Positions 10,501-22,429 of a stretch of DNA of 64,000 nt are shown piece after piece. Source of the stretch: Eudorina sp. 2006-703-Eu-15 (Eukaryota; Chlorophyta; Chlorophyceae; Chlamydomonadales; Volvocaceae); the NCBI GenBank assembly GCA_003117195.1, contig BDSI01000119.1, positions 62,001 through 126,000 on the forward strand, read 5' to 3'. Position numbers and translations under genes: made by a program. Positions within the stretch are counted from its first letter, which is position 1. Each line of letters opens with the position of its first letter. Under the pieces are notes generated by a model, which was not told where the DNA came from, ran no database searches, and saw only the letters and a list, made by a program, of their open reading frames with translations.

Positions 10501-13500
10501 CAACCGGAAAAACGACCCGTGTATTGAAACCGCCGCCGCCGCCGCCGCATCCAGACGTTCACATCTGCAATTTCATACACGCTGATGTAGCGCCGTACAA
10601 ACCTTGGCGGCTGGTGCTGGTGCTGCTGCTGCTGCGCCGCGACGGCCGAGTTCACCGCGTACATGCAGCTCTGGGGGGGCGGGGGCGGGTGCGGGAGCGG
10701 ACAAGCGGATCGGGGACCAGACTAAGAGAGGGGGTACAGAAACACACAGCCCACACGGCGGTAGGGAAGGAGGCGGACCGCGGCACGGGTGCTTGAGAGA
10801 CGGTGGATGGGCGGCGGGGAAGTCAGGAAGCGCACGGGGTTTGACACAAGTAAGAAAAACAAACAAGGCCAGAATGAGGGAAGGAAAGGGGGGCCCGCAG
10901 CAGCTCCAGGTCGTGATGGAGGCGATGGGAGCAGCTGGGAGAGGGGGAGGAGCTGGGTCAGCGCCATTCTTCCAGAAACGGCAGTGCACACGATGGCAGG
11001 AGCCGGCCGCCACGGTAACGCCATTCAGACCCGTGGGTCACTCTCGTTGCTATGGCAACCAGAAAGGAAGGCCACAACGGGCCATCACCGCCGCGGGCAC
11101 CCCCGGTTCTACACACGCTGAATACACGCGCGCAGACACAAACGCACCTGCACCGCCTCAGCCATGGCTCGTTGGTCCACCCCTTCCGCCGCCCCGCCGG
11201 CTCGGTGCCGTACAACCACCGGGCTCATGGACTGCAACCCGGGCGGCAGCGCCGCCCCCGACCCCGGCCCCTCGCCCCACGTCCCCAGCACCGCCGCCGC
11301 CGATGCGCTGTGCGGCAACCCAGCGGCGGCGACGGCGGCGCCACCGCCGCCGGTGGCCTCCAGCGCCGCCACCGCCGCCGCGGCGGCGGCGGCCGCGGCG
11401 GCTCCGCCGCCGGCGCCGGCGGCCAGCAGCAGCTGCTCGTGCTGCTCGGCGGCGGACAGCTGGGAGAGGTTGGGGGAGGAGGCGCCGGCGGCGGCGGCGA
11501 GGGCGGCGGCGGGGTCGTACACCTGCGCGCCGACGGGGCCGCCGAAGGAGCCGACGGCGGCGGAGCCGCCGCTGGCGCCCGGCCCCGGGAAGGCCGCGGC
11601 GGCGGAGGCGGCGCGGCGGCGCGACCGCCGAGAGGTTGTGGCGTAGCAGGCCCTGGGGACGGAGGGGAGGAGGCGCAGCAGGGGCATCGGCGACACACAG
11701 CGGAGGCCGGCAGTGCATGGGTTCACCGCAATGGAAAGTCGGACAGGGCAGGGCAGCGTAGCACCTGAACAACGGAGGCAGGCCTGAACTTACTTGCCAG
11801 GAGCCATCTAACATGGCCACGAGCCAGGGGTCAGAGGGGCTAGAGCCCGAGGACCGCCGAGCGCGCCAACTGAAGGATCTGAGCCACCCGAAGGATTGAA
11901 GTACATTTCAACCTCCTGGGCTTAGCCCATACCCTCGGCCTCGGCCTCAGCCTGACCCGCGGAGGCAGCGGCCGTGGCGTAGCGGTGGGTCAAAGGGCCT
12001 TATTGTTGCTGTCTTCTCGCCCTTCAAACCACAATCCGAATCCGCTCGCACCCCGCCCCTCCCGCCCTTCTCCACACAATGCCCCCTCCGCCCCTCTCCA
12101 CACGTCCAACACCTCCCCGCATTCCCCTCCCCCCGGCCCAACCTGAAGGGCACCACCGCAGGCTGCAGGATGTTGCGGCTCGTCCACTGGGTTGCCGTAC
12201 CGACGCCCCGGACGCCGCCCTGCGCGGGTAGCCGGCGCGGGGGGCAGGATGGCCAAAGGGGGAGCAACGTATGTCTGCCTCGACTCTTCATGGAAAAGGC
12301 AGGGCGGGGCAGGGCCGCGGCCGGGGCCGGCTTGTGTATGTGCATGCCCCCCTCCTCCCCCGTCTGCGCCCCCCTCCCCCCTTACCTGCAGCGCCCGCAG
12401 CACCCCGCTCCGCATGTCCCGACTGAACTCGCTGAACCAGGACGACCGCGTCACGTCCTCCCTCAGTCGGTCCACGGAGGCGGCGCAGAAGGTGGGCACG
12501 ATGTCGGTGCCGTTGACCACCGACGTCACGTACTCGCGGCACGCCGCCGCCAGCTCCAACGTCACCACGGAGGGGCAGGCGATGGACACACACCGGGCTG
12601 TCAAAAAGGGGTCCGCCGCTGCCGCTGCCGCTGCCGCGGCGGCGGCGCCACCTGCGGCGGTGGCGGCGCCGCCGCCGCCGCTGCTCCTGTCAGACGCTGC
12701 TGAAGATGACCCGGAGGCGGCGGCGGCGGCGGCGGCGGCGCCGCCGCCGCCAGTGGAGGGGAAGTCCTCCAAGGCTGTGTGGGTTGTGGCGGTGGCGGTG
12801 GCTGCGGCCTCGGCCTCCGTTTGGCCAGGAGGGGAGCTGCCGCCGGTCGACGGGTGTGGGTGGGTGTGGGGCTGGTTGTTGGGCCCCCCGGGGGCTGTGG
12901 AGAGGGTGCTGGCGAGGCCGCCGCGGAACATCATGGTCAGGAGGGCCGCTGTGCCGCCGCCCATAGAGTGGCCTGCACGGACGGGCGGGACGGGTGGCGC
13001 GGGTGGAGGGATGCAGTGGTGGAGAGGGTGGAGGGGTGGACAGTGTGGAGGGGCGGAGAGACGGGCTAATCGGTATGGAGAGGGGCGCAGGAAGGGGGCA
13101 ATCCAGGGAACCAAAACGTAAAGGAAGGCCCCGGCCCCCGGGAGGTGCTGACACGTGACATGGGGTGCGCTCCGGCGGCAATACCTTGAGACCCACCCAC
13201 CCACCCACCCGCCCACCCACCCGTCCACCCGCCCCCCCACCCACCCACGATCCGCAGCTGGTAGCCGGGGCTGTCCGCCAGCGCCGCCCTCAGCACGGGT
13301 GTCACCTGACGGGCCAGCCACCGCGCCGCCGCCAACATGCCCAGGTGGCTGTACCCCAGCACCAGGCGACCGCTCTCGGGGTCCACCACGTGGTGAGGCT
13401 TGGCGGCGCCTGAGGGGGGGGGGGCCGGCCCAGAGGGGGCCGCGGGGGAGTGTGTGTGTGTATGTGTGTATGTGTGTTTAGAGAAGAGACCCGCCCGACC

Positions 13501-16043
13501 CAAACCAAGTACCGAAACACTTACCATAGTATGTATGTGTGGCCCGCCCCCGCCTACCGATCCGCTGTTCCCTCCCCCCTCACCGCGCCGTTCCCGATTG
13601 CCTCCTCCGACCCCTCCAAACCCCTCCGACCCCTCCGTCACCCCCTTCAGCCCTCCAGCCATTTCCCCGCGCCGGCTCCGCTACCCCCGCTACCTCACAC
13701 GCAGCCCCATATGTCTACCGATTTCCTATTACCGCCGCCCCCCCCGCTCCCCTCCCCTTCCAACGCTCCCCCTCCCCCCGCCCCTCACCCGCCAGGCTGG
13801 TGAAGAGGTCCTTCATGGAGTGCGTCCCCCGGATGCACAGCACCACACACCGCAGCTCGTGGTCACTGACCACCACGTAGGCGGGTCGGAGCACCCCCGC
13901 GGTGGGCTGCTGCGTCACGATCGTCAGCGTCTCTGCAAAGGGGGAAGGGAGGGGGGTATAGATAAATTGGGGAGAAGGGAGGGGGGGAGAGGGAAGGCAG
14001 GGAGGGGGCGGAGAAGGCAGGAGAGGGGTGCGGATAGGTGTTGGGGGTTTGGTAGCCCAGGAGGTGTTTGGGGCGCCGATAGGTAATGGTTGTGGGGGTC
14101 AGGGCGGGCAGCAGCGGCAGTCCGGGGTTGGGTACGAGGAGGGGATGCGGTTGGTAGGCTTTGAGGGTCTGGGTTTGAGGATCACGAAGTGGGGATGTGG
14201 GATGTGGGGTGTGGGGTGTGGGGTGTGGGGAAGGGTGACGAAGCGGAACACAGCGCATGGGCCTCACACGCGGCCCCAGCGCTTCCTCCACTCCACCTCC
14301 GCCACGCCCCGGATCCTCACCCCTACCACCCTCACCCACCCCAATCCCCTCAATGCCCCCAACACCTCTCCTTCCCCTTCCTCAAACCCCCACTCACCTT
14401 CATCCCCTCTCTCCCCCGCCCCACCTCCCTCCCTTCCTCCTCGTCCCCTTTCTCGCCCCAACCCCTCCCTCCTCCCGGCCCCTCCCCCTCTCACCCACCC
14501 CGGCCCCCCCTCACCCGCCCCACCCCTACTTCCTCCCTCCTCCCGCCCCATCCCTCCTCCCTCCTCCCGCCCCGCCCCCCCTTACCCGCCCCCATCCCCC
14601 TCACCCGCCCCGAGGTGCTCCTTCCAGAACCGAGCCTGCATCTCCTCCCGACGCAGCTTCAGCCCCTTGCAGTACAACATGTACCGCCGCATCTCCTGAA
14701 GCTCCAGCTGTGGAGTACAGAGTGTATACGACATGCACGGGCAATACACACCACGCAGGCGGCGGGGCGGCGGCTCAGTCAGCTTGCGTCCATCTGTCCA
14801 TCCATCCATCCGTCCATCAGTCAGTCAGTCAGTCAGACCCCGCGCTCCTCGCAGCCCATGCTTCCTGATCGTTGGCCTCTGCCATGTACGGGGAACCCGG
14901 TCATGGATGCCCTGGGGGCCCTGGGGCTGGGCCCTGGGGCTGGGGCCTGGGGCTGGGGCCCTGGGGCTGGGGCCCGATACTCCGAAGGCGGTACTGCAGC
15001 AGCCTCTACTAAGCCCTCATCCCGGGTGTGTTGTGTGACAGATGCACAGAAGGGAGAAGGGGCCGCGGTCGAACCCGGTGCGAGCGCAGGTGCCGGGGAG
15101 TCCATGTAGGGGATAGGGGGTGACAGGGGATAGGGGGTGACAGGGGATAGGGGGTGACAGGGGATAGGGGGTGACAGGGGATAGGGGGTGACAGGGGATA
15201 GGGGGTGACAGGGGATAGGGGGTGACAGGGGATAGGGGGTGACAGGGGATAGGGGGTGACAGGGGATAGGGGGTGACAGGGATAGGGGGTGACAGGGGAT
15301 AGGGGGTGACAGGGGATAGGGGGTGACAGGGGATAGGGGTGACAGGGGATAGGGGGTGACAGGGGATAGGGGTGACAGGGGATAGGGGGTGACAGGGGAT
15401 AGGGGGTGACAGGGGATAGGGGGTGACAGCCGGGGGCGTAAGGGGGTGAGGACCTGATGGCCTCTGCCTCACGGCCCCGCAGAGGGCTGCAGGGGCCCGG
15501 ACCTCAGCCTCCGCAGCCTCCGTCCGCAGCCTCCGTCGCCAGCCTCCGTCGCCAGCCTCACACAGGACACAGAGCCTCACCCACCATGAGCCTGATTTGC
15601 TCGCTGACGGTGCACTGCAAGCCCAGTCGGATGCCCTTGGCGGCGATGTCCGCCGCGGGGTACTCGACCGCCTCGCGGTGGGAGAGGTACGCCAGGCCGA
15701 CGAAGAGGTCGATCGTGTGCCACCTCCCGAGCGTCTCGTTGTACATGTACCTGGGCGGGGAGTGCCCCTTGGCGTTATGCGAAGCCGATTCAGGTAGGCA
15801 GATGGACAATACATTTTTACTGTAGCACGATGAGCTGAGTTAAAAGTTACACGCCGACCTTAAGACCTCCTTGACGTGATACAGGGCCTCGCTCCAGTTG
15901 CTGGGTGCGTTGTCAGGAGCATTTCTGCAGGCCTCCACAGGCAGGACCGGTTCCATTGCACCATCTTGAAGGCCTTTTTGCTTGAAGAGGTACCAATACA
16001 TAGCTACCGCCGCGGCGCTTGCCGCGACGACCCCGGTGCTCAT
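7506..16043 (-). CDS. Class-3 lipase, Lipase3_N + alpha/beta-hydrolase (diacylglycerol-lipase type)
   Basis: Hydrolyses acylglycerols; probably membrane-associated. Twelve exons join in phase to 1,402 residues: complement 15859-16043, 15585-15750, 14605-14707, 13789-13932, 13245-13409, 12386-12972, 12143-12219, 11148-11652, 10603-10670, 9371-10311, 8909-9195, 7506-8486. The ATG at 16043 starts a hydrophobic N-terminus (residues 4-19). Exon 2 reads RYMYNETLGRWHTIDLFVGL, as in the Lipase3_N domain of plant homologues. Exons 4-6 hold the hydrolase: RGTHSMKD, YSHLGMLAAARWL, the nucleophile elbow GHSMGGG spanning an intron, and NGTDIVPT with the likely acid. Exon 13 has LYPAGRILHLF, probably carrying the catalytic His, then a C-terminal helix. 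Between them lie about 600 residues of Ala, Gly, Ser or acidic low complexity (exons 8-12), unusual for the family. The TGA at 7506 is taken as the stop. Exon 1's donor could alternatively be 6 bp further on. Confidence 0.9.
8542..8670 (+). repeat. Two copies of the GGTCCRCTGTAR dispersed motif
   Basis: At 8542-8566 (CCCGCGGGGTCCACTGTAGC) and 8647-8670 (ACCCGCGTGGTCCACTGTAA), both in the lipase intron 8487-8908. Further copies at 38983-39008, 42620-42642, 48077-48100 (minus), 49199-49222 and 52547-52567 (minus). Confidence 0.75.
10381..10419 (+). repeat. Intronic 40-bp dispersed repeat, copy 1
   Basis: TATAGGAAATTGGTAGACAT followed by ATTCAAACTGCGCTGCTGG. Lies in the lipase intron 10312-10602. 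Confidence 0.8.
13705..13731 (-). repeat. Intronic dispersed repeat, partial copy
   Basis: Reverse strand reads AATAGGAAATCGGTAGACAT, the first half of the 40-bp repeat. In lipase intron 13410-13788. Confidence 0.65.
15107..15428. repeat. 18-bp minisatellite in lipase intron 2
   Basis: About 18 head-to-tail copies of GGGGTGACAGGGGATAGG, a few of them 17 bp. No spacers, so not CRISPR. It lies wholly within the intron between exons 14605-14707 and 15585-15750. Confidence 0.93.
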
Positions 16044-17160
16044 CCTCGACGACTTGCGAGCTCAACTCCAATCAATTAGACCATATCTGACCACCATCTT
16101 AGTATTCAGGTCCCTCAGCAGACGCTTTTGGCATTAAATGTACGTGAAGACCGCGAAAGACCCTAGCAGCAGCCTAACGTTCGGAGGAAAGGTTAGGTTT
16201 ATGGTAAGCTGCTACCTCACAATTCTTCACATCATTCGCATTCATATGGCTGTTGTCGAAATGTGGGGGTTTGCCAAAGAAAGAAGCAACCAACCTCTCG
16301 TACGAGCATCTTTCAGGCCGAGAGTCCTCAGTCAGTTGCCATCAAATCCACTAGCACCAAAACCTACTTGCACACAATATCGGAAGCGCTCATTTCAAAT
16401 CTACGATGTGCAGTGTGCGGAATGCGTGCTTACGCACCCACTCGTTGTTAGGGCGACTCCGAGAACTACAACATTCCGGGCCGAAAAACGGTAATGCAGA
16501 AGACATCATATCCAGACGTCAAGAATCCAAACAAGACCACCGTAGTCGCCACAGTGCATGGATCAGCAAGCAACGCGTTCGACGCTGCACGCAACAGCCC
16601 TGAAACAACCAAAACCCTCTCGAACGCGTGTCGTCCCAAAGAAGCCCGGCTACGACAGCATAGTAGTCTCGCATCCACAAAAAGCAATCCTGAGCTCGCT
16701 GGGTCGACGTCAAGCGAAAAAAAGAATCCCGCGCGTCCGCTCGCCTTCACGCCGGCGGCTATTTGGGCACCGGGCGGCCCACCCAGCCCGCCGCGTCAGC
16801 ATCCTCTCCAGACACGGCCCCTACAAACATCAGAATGAAGGTGAACCAAGCAAAAACCCACACGGCGTTGGGTCGGACGGGCCCACTCGTTATCAACATA
16901 TAGCAGGACTCAGGCCCTTGTCCTGCTCGCCACCACCACCGCCACCGCCTCCGCCACTCCTGCCAGATGACCCCTAAACAAGCGCGCCCCCCCCCAAGGG
17001 ACCAGCGATGGGCGGCGGGACCCGACCACCCCGTCACCTACCCACTCACTCACTAGCACACCCACTCAGCAGCTACAACCCTCCTCCTCCTTCGCGACCG
17101 CCGCCAGCCCGCCACCTCCTCCTCCACCTCCTCCGCGACCATCGTCCCCCGGTGCCACCA
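16044..17160. other. Intergenic region between lipase start and methyltransferase stop
   Basis: Lipase promoter and 5' UTR should lie next to 16044, and the methyltransferase 3' UTR next to 17160. Open frames on both strands (for example 16494-16838) show no recognisable motif and lack the GCC/GGC codon bias of the neighbouring genes. I see no gene here. Confidence 0.5.
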
Positions 17161-18314
17161 TCACGGGGTCACCTCCGTCACCTCCGTCCCCGGCTTCTCC
17201 GCCAGCAGTGTGAAGAGCTTGGGCAGTCCCGCGTCGTCCAGTCGGGGGCCTGGCTCCTCGTCCAGCAGCCGTACCGCCAGCCGCCCGCTACCGCACACCG
17301 CAGTGACCACCTCCCCCAGGCCCCACCGCCGCAGGTACGCCGTCGGCCGGCCCCCGCCGCCGCGGCCCCCGCCGCCGCCGCCGCTGCTGCTGCCGCCGCT
17401 GCTAGGCCCCGGTGGGGACGACGCCGAGTCCAGCGCCGGCGTCGCCACCGCCGCGGCCGCTAGTTCTTCGTACTTGCTGTACGCCACGTCAACTGCCGCC
17501 AGCGGCTGGGTGGTGAAGTAGTCCCCCGTGACCTGTTGGGGTTGGGGGGATGTTTGGGGTGGCGAGAATGGGGTGATGTGACCCGTGGGTCCGCCCATTG
17601 AGGACCTCTGCGCGCGCGTTGTCCCTGATGGATGAAGGGCGGAAAATCTAAGGAATTACGGAAAGCACGTGTCGCGACGTGCCGCGGCGGAGCTGCTGCC
17701 CCCCTTCCCGCGGTCCTGCCCCCGGCCGTTCCCCCCTCACACATACCCCCTACCCCACGACACACACAAACTCCCACCTTGTGCTTTTTGCCCTTGGATG
17801 AGATGAGCTTGGTGCTCACCGGATGGAACTCCCGCAGCAGGAACCGACCCCCGGGTCGGAGTAACGGCGCCACCACGTCTGCGCCCGAGGATTGCAGTCG
17901 AGGTGCGGGGCATTGCGTGAAGGATGACAGCGGCATGCGATGTTTCACGAGACGCGGCGGCGGCGGCGGAGCGAGGAGGGCTATCAGACAGGGAGCGGAG
18001 CAGGCCCATCTAGACGGGGGGGCCGGGCTCCCGAAACCCGCTTTGCGGTAGGCGGCGTAGGCCGAGTGCGGTGCTGATGTGTGCGCGTGCCGGTGTCGAC
18101 AGGCGCAGCGACGCCCGTGCGCCCCCAACCGGATCGGATCACGGCAGCCCGAGTACGGTGCTGATGTGTATTAACTGTCAACTGTCAACTGATTCTTCTC
18201 TGTCGAGGGCTCACCTCTCATCAGCGAATCCAGATCCAAGAAGTAGTGCAGCACACCCATCTCCATCAACACCAAATCGAACTGGCCCGCCGCCAGCGGC
18301 GACGGCGGCGGCGG

Positions 18315-18361
<47 letters not shown>

Positions 18362-19967
18362 GCGCCGCCGCAGCATCCGGCGGCCGCAGCCGCAGCTCCG
18401 CGACGTCGCCGACGATGTACGACACCGCGTCCGCCAGCCCCGCCGCCGCCGCCAGGTCCCGCGCGTAGGCGGCGTTGCCCGCCGACGCGTCCGCGACCAC
18501 CACGCGCGCGCCCAGGGCCGCCAGCGCCACCGCCTTGGTGCCGTGACTGCCGAGCAGGTTGGCCACTCGCAGGCCGGGAAGAGGTGGCGAGTCTGTGTGT
18601 GGGGGGTGTGGGGGGGTGGGGTGTGGGGGGGTGGGGTGTGGGGGTGTGGGGTGGGGTGGGGTGGGGTAGCATGAAGGCGGCGGGGCCCAGGTTGGTGTGG
18701 CGCGTGTGCGGGTGAGTGGCGGTTACGAAGGACAAACCTCCCCCTTTCCCTCTCCCACCGGGGGTCTCTCAAGTTCCGTTGTATCAAAAACCCTGAGGTG
18801 GTACGCTGGTGAGCAGCGTACGGAATGCAGTTGGTGCCGTACACCCTGGAGCTCTGCAAGATCACCGATCACGCACCCGGGAGAGTCAGGTACGGCATCA
18901 ACGGCCCCAACGACCGGCCCGGTTCTCGGAGCAGCCGCGCCGCCGCGACCTCCGGCGGCCCGAACCGTGCCACCCAGGCGTCGTACGCGGTGTCGCGGCC
19001 CCATGCCGCCGTGTTGGCGGCGGACAGCTCCTGCAGTACGTACGGCGTTCAATCGGGGACCGTACCGTAATCGTATTATTGATTAAACATTAATTCGATG
19101 TGTCTGATGGGGTAAGACAATTGATCTAAGCATTCAACGGCGTGAGTTTATTCGAAAGCATCGGGTGAAGAGGCGGACCCGCGACCCGCGGGTCCTTCCG
19201 GTCAACCCTGCCAGCTGCAACCCACCCAGGATTCCGTACTTCCCCATTCACCCACCCAATGCCTGCCAATTTCCTGTACGTTCCACCCACCCACCCACAG
19301 CCTGCCCACCCGCCCACCCGCGCCCACCTGTTGGAGCCCCTTCAGCGCGTCCCGCACCGCCGCCGCCAGCCGCCAGTCGCCGCACCGCTCCGCCTCCACC
19401 GCCACCGAGTACAGCGATTGGCTCCACACCTGGGGCGGGGCGGGGCGACCCACGGGACGGCGAGGCGGGCAGCGGGCGAGCGTTCCCGACTTCCCGACGA
19501 TGGTTTGCTTGGGACACCGGGAGGGCCGCCCTAGGGGTGGGACACGCCCCGATCAGAGGGTACACACCCCGCATGGCATCACCACCACACCGCCACCCGG
19601 GACCGGAACCCTCGCCCGCTTGCGTTGGTACTGCCGTACTTGCCGTACTGCCGTACTTGCCGTACCTGATCATGGTCGGCTCCCTGCCCGCCGGACGCCG
19701 AGGACGGCGCCGTCAGCACCTCCAGGCCGCCAGGTGGCGGCGGCGGCGCCGCCGGTGGGCTCACTCCACCGCCGCGACCGCCCGCGCCGTCCGCCGCCGC
19801 CGAGCGCCGCTGCGCGCCCGTCAGAGGCGACGGCGGCTGCGGCTGCGGAGGCGGCGGGCGGGGCCTAATCAGCAGCCGATCCGGTCGGGCCCTCAACGTG
19901 GTGTTGTAGGTGCAGGATATCGATATCGACACCCCACCGGGCTGGCGGTGGCCCCCCGCCTCCGCCA

Positions 19968-19999
<32 letters not shown>

Positions 20000-21766
20000 A
20001 CTGATCCTGCTACTGACCCTGCTGATCCTGCTACTGCCAAATTCAGCCCCGCGGCATTCACATTCGCATTTGCGGTATCGCCAGCCGCCGTGTCGGCTGC
20101 TGGCGCGTGTGCTACTGCTGATGTGGCGGGGCCCGCCGCCGCCGCCGCCGCCGCAGTGGCAGTGCCGTGCAGCGCGAATCGGGCGACGCCGCCGGGCAGC
20201 TCCAGGAGGGGTCCGGCGCGCCAAATCCAGCCGCGGCCCGCCGCCGTCGCCGCCGCCGCCGCGGCGACGGCGCCGCCGCCGCCGCCGCCGCCGTTGCCCG
20301 CCGGCGCGCGGAACATGTCATGGATGGTCTGCAGGTCAGAGCGGCGGGACCTGTCCTATGGGTTGATGTCCCATGGGTCGATGTCCCCGGAATGCGTACA
20401 TCACCGCGGTATCATCAAAACGACCGTGTACGGGAACCCACCCAACGGCGGCAGAAGCCAGATACCCACCCATATAGGGTGACCATCCTCCCTTCCCCCA
20501 ACAGGTCACCGGTCAGACGTCCTTGCAGCAGCGCGGCTTCAGTAGGTCCACCGACTTCCCACACCCCCGCAATCCTAGACTGTCCCTGGAGTCCCTGGAG
20601 TCCCCATCCCCTGTCGCGGCTTAATTCGTTCCCAACCTCCCCCCTCTCGCAGTTCCCCAACTGCAGTTTTTTTACCACACCTTAATTTGGTCCCACTGCA
20701 CCTCCACCTCCAGCTCGGGTTGCAGCTCCGGAACCGGCTCTAGCTCCGCATCTTGGCCATGTGGCCCTCCCATGTCGTTAGTGATGACATCTTCATGGCC
20801 TTCCAAGCCGAATCTGCTGCTACTGCTGCTACTCCTACTGCAACTGCTAGTGTTGGTGCTTGTGCTACTGCCACTGCTGGTGGTGCTGCTACTGCTGCTG
20901 CTTCTGTCGGTGCCCGGGGTCTCCCTCTCGTGGCGGCGCAGCGGCACCGCGACGCTGTGCAGCCACGCCGCCGTACGCCGTACCGCGCAGTACGCAAAGC
21001 CTGCCTCGTCCAACGGTCGTACGACCCGCATCAGCAGCCCCAGCAACGGGTCGCGTGCAGATGGTGGCTGCGTTCGCGGCTGTACGCCAACGGCTGCCTG
21101 CTGACGGACAGCCCGGTCGCTTTCCGCTCCCGTCAGTCCGTCTGTCGCCGCATCGCGTGTAGGCCGGGGGGCTGCGGCCTGTACGGCGCGGCCTGTCGTA
21201 CGGCTATTGTCCTGCGGGCTGTCGCGGGGGAGCTTGCGTGTGTCACGGCCTGGGAGCCGGTTGCTGGGGTCCGGGGGTCCGTCTCTGCTACACTGAGGAG
21301 GACGTTGCGGAGCGGGGTCACGCCGAGGGGACACGGGTGTCGGAGGTGGAGATGGAGGCACAGTCCTCGACTTGGATCGGTGACGGGACGGGGGAGCTGG
21401 CCGGGGAGGATCTGCCCCACGTGGGCCCTCTGCCGCCGTACGCTGCTGCTGGAAGCGGGAGCCGCTGCTGCTGCCGAGGATGGTGAAGGTTCGGGCGCTG
21501 AGGCTGCCATGAGGCATAGCCCTGGAAGCAATGCGTGTCAGTGGGCTGAAGGCGGGTGAGGCATGAAGGCGGGGCGTGCCGTGCGGCATGGGGCGGACGG
21601 AGGCGCCCGGGACTGCTTTGCTGACGGGAAGTGCGTCGGAGGCCGCCGCCCAGCATGCAGAGCACGCAGGCGGCGCAAACGGGTGATGAAGGCCCATTGA
21701 ATGGGTTTGAATATTGGTGCGTAGGATGAGATGTGCCGTCCGAAGACAGTGCAGAGTCAGGCGCAT
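17161..21766 (-). CDS. Nucleotidyltransferase-like domain fused to class I SAM methyltransferase
   Basis: Seven exons join in phase to 951 residues: complement 20681-21766, 19666-20328, 19328-19429, 18877-19030, 18215-18592, 17778-17878, 17161-17532. The N-terminal part has LDEAGFAYCAVRRTAAWLH, then VEVQWDQIKTIHDMF and SCTYNTTLRARPDRLLI, a pattern I read as nucleotidyltransferase-like; this is inference. A linker (SQSLYSVAVEAERCGDWRL, then NTAAWGRDTAYDAWVARFG) leads to the methyltransferase: motif I ANLLGSHGTKAVALAALGA, acidic Asp in VVVAD, FDLVLMEMGVLHYF, RPGGRFLLREFHPVS, then LRRWGLGEVVTAV and LPKLFTLLA. Substrate unknown. A (Pro-Ser)n loop and poly-Ala/Gly stretches interrupt both domains. 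The start at 21766 gives a transit-peptide-like N-terminus (MRLTLHCLRTAHLILR); an in-frame ATG at 21853 is the alternative. The continuous phase and the linker argue for one gene and not two. Confidence 0.83.
18297..18362. repeat. GACGGC hexanucleotide array, coding
   Basis: On the minus strand it encodes a Pro-Ser repeat plus Pro run inserted between motifs I and IV of the methyltransferase fold (exon 18215-18592). Confidence 0.88.
19258..19283 (-). repeat. Intronic dispersed repeat, partial copy
   Basis: Reverse strand reads TACAGGAAATTGGCAGGCAT, close to the first half of the 40-bp repeat. In methyltransferase intron 19031-19327. Confidence 0.6.
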
Positions 21767-22429
21767 GTACGCCCGTCCGCCCGCCCGCGTGCACAACTGT
21801 CGTTTAGGTAGGCATGTAAGCTTCCACTGATAATGTTGTGATTCGTCAAGCATCCATGAACCCAACAGGCCGGCCCAATTGCTGTCCAACGCTACCAGCC
21901 ACCTATCAAAAGCCCGTCAAAAAGCGCCCGAAATCTGGCACTACCTCAATAAAACTTCACATTGAAAATAATTTGCAAGTAAGAGGTGGTTTGCGATCAA
22001 AAGCGCACAACGTGTCCTTCAAGCACCGTATGCCGTCGTCAAACAACCGCCAACACCAAAAGATGGCAAAAGTCAAGAGCATCGGCAAAAAGAATTATGT
22101 TATTGTATAATGAAATCTCAAACATGCATAACTCAAAGGCTCAATGAAGCCTCGACCTGAGCTGTCGCACATCACTGGCACAAAACTTGGTGTCGTCCAA
22201 CTCACGACGCGCGATTCTATGCAAAGCATAATCTGATGATCATAGCAGTCCCAACATAACTCTGCATCAACACCGTATTCCTCGGCGCTGGTCTCGCTTC
22301 CAACTACTCTCTTCAACGACCCGCAAGGGTTTCATATGTACAGCTTCAAATCACGCCGCGGACATGCTTACGCTCGGGCATCACAGAATAATAGCGTTAT
22401 CTTCTCTCGATTAGCTTCGCCCCATTAAA
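21767..22429. other. Intergenic region
   Basis: 5' flank of the methyltransferase gene (minus) and 3' flank of the unrecognised gene ending at 22430. It is more AT-rich around 21930-22120. No coding exon or repeat recognised. Confidence 0.5.

Noticed and set aside
11794..11839. A 46-bp candidate lipase exon with a good GTAAGT donor (PSDPWLVAMLDGSWQ)
   Set aside because: Including it breaks the phase into exon 11148-11652. Skipping it joins 12143 to 11652 in phase and the whole 12-exon chain is then divisible by three. It could still be a rare alternative exon.
15107..15428. Regular short repeats that could be mistaken for a CRISPR array
   Set aside because: The 18-bp units are directly adjacent with no unique spacers, and the locus is a eukaryotic intron.
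18854..18876. A GT...AG segment of 23 bp downstream of exon 18877-19030 that looks like a tiny intron
   Set aside because: Too short to be spliced. The donor at 18876 instead pairs with the acceptor before 18592, which keeps phase and gives conserved methyltransferase sequence.
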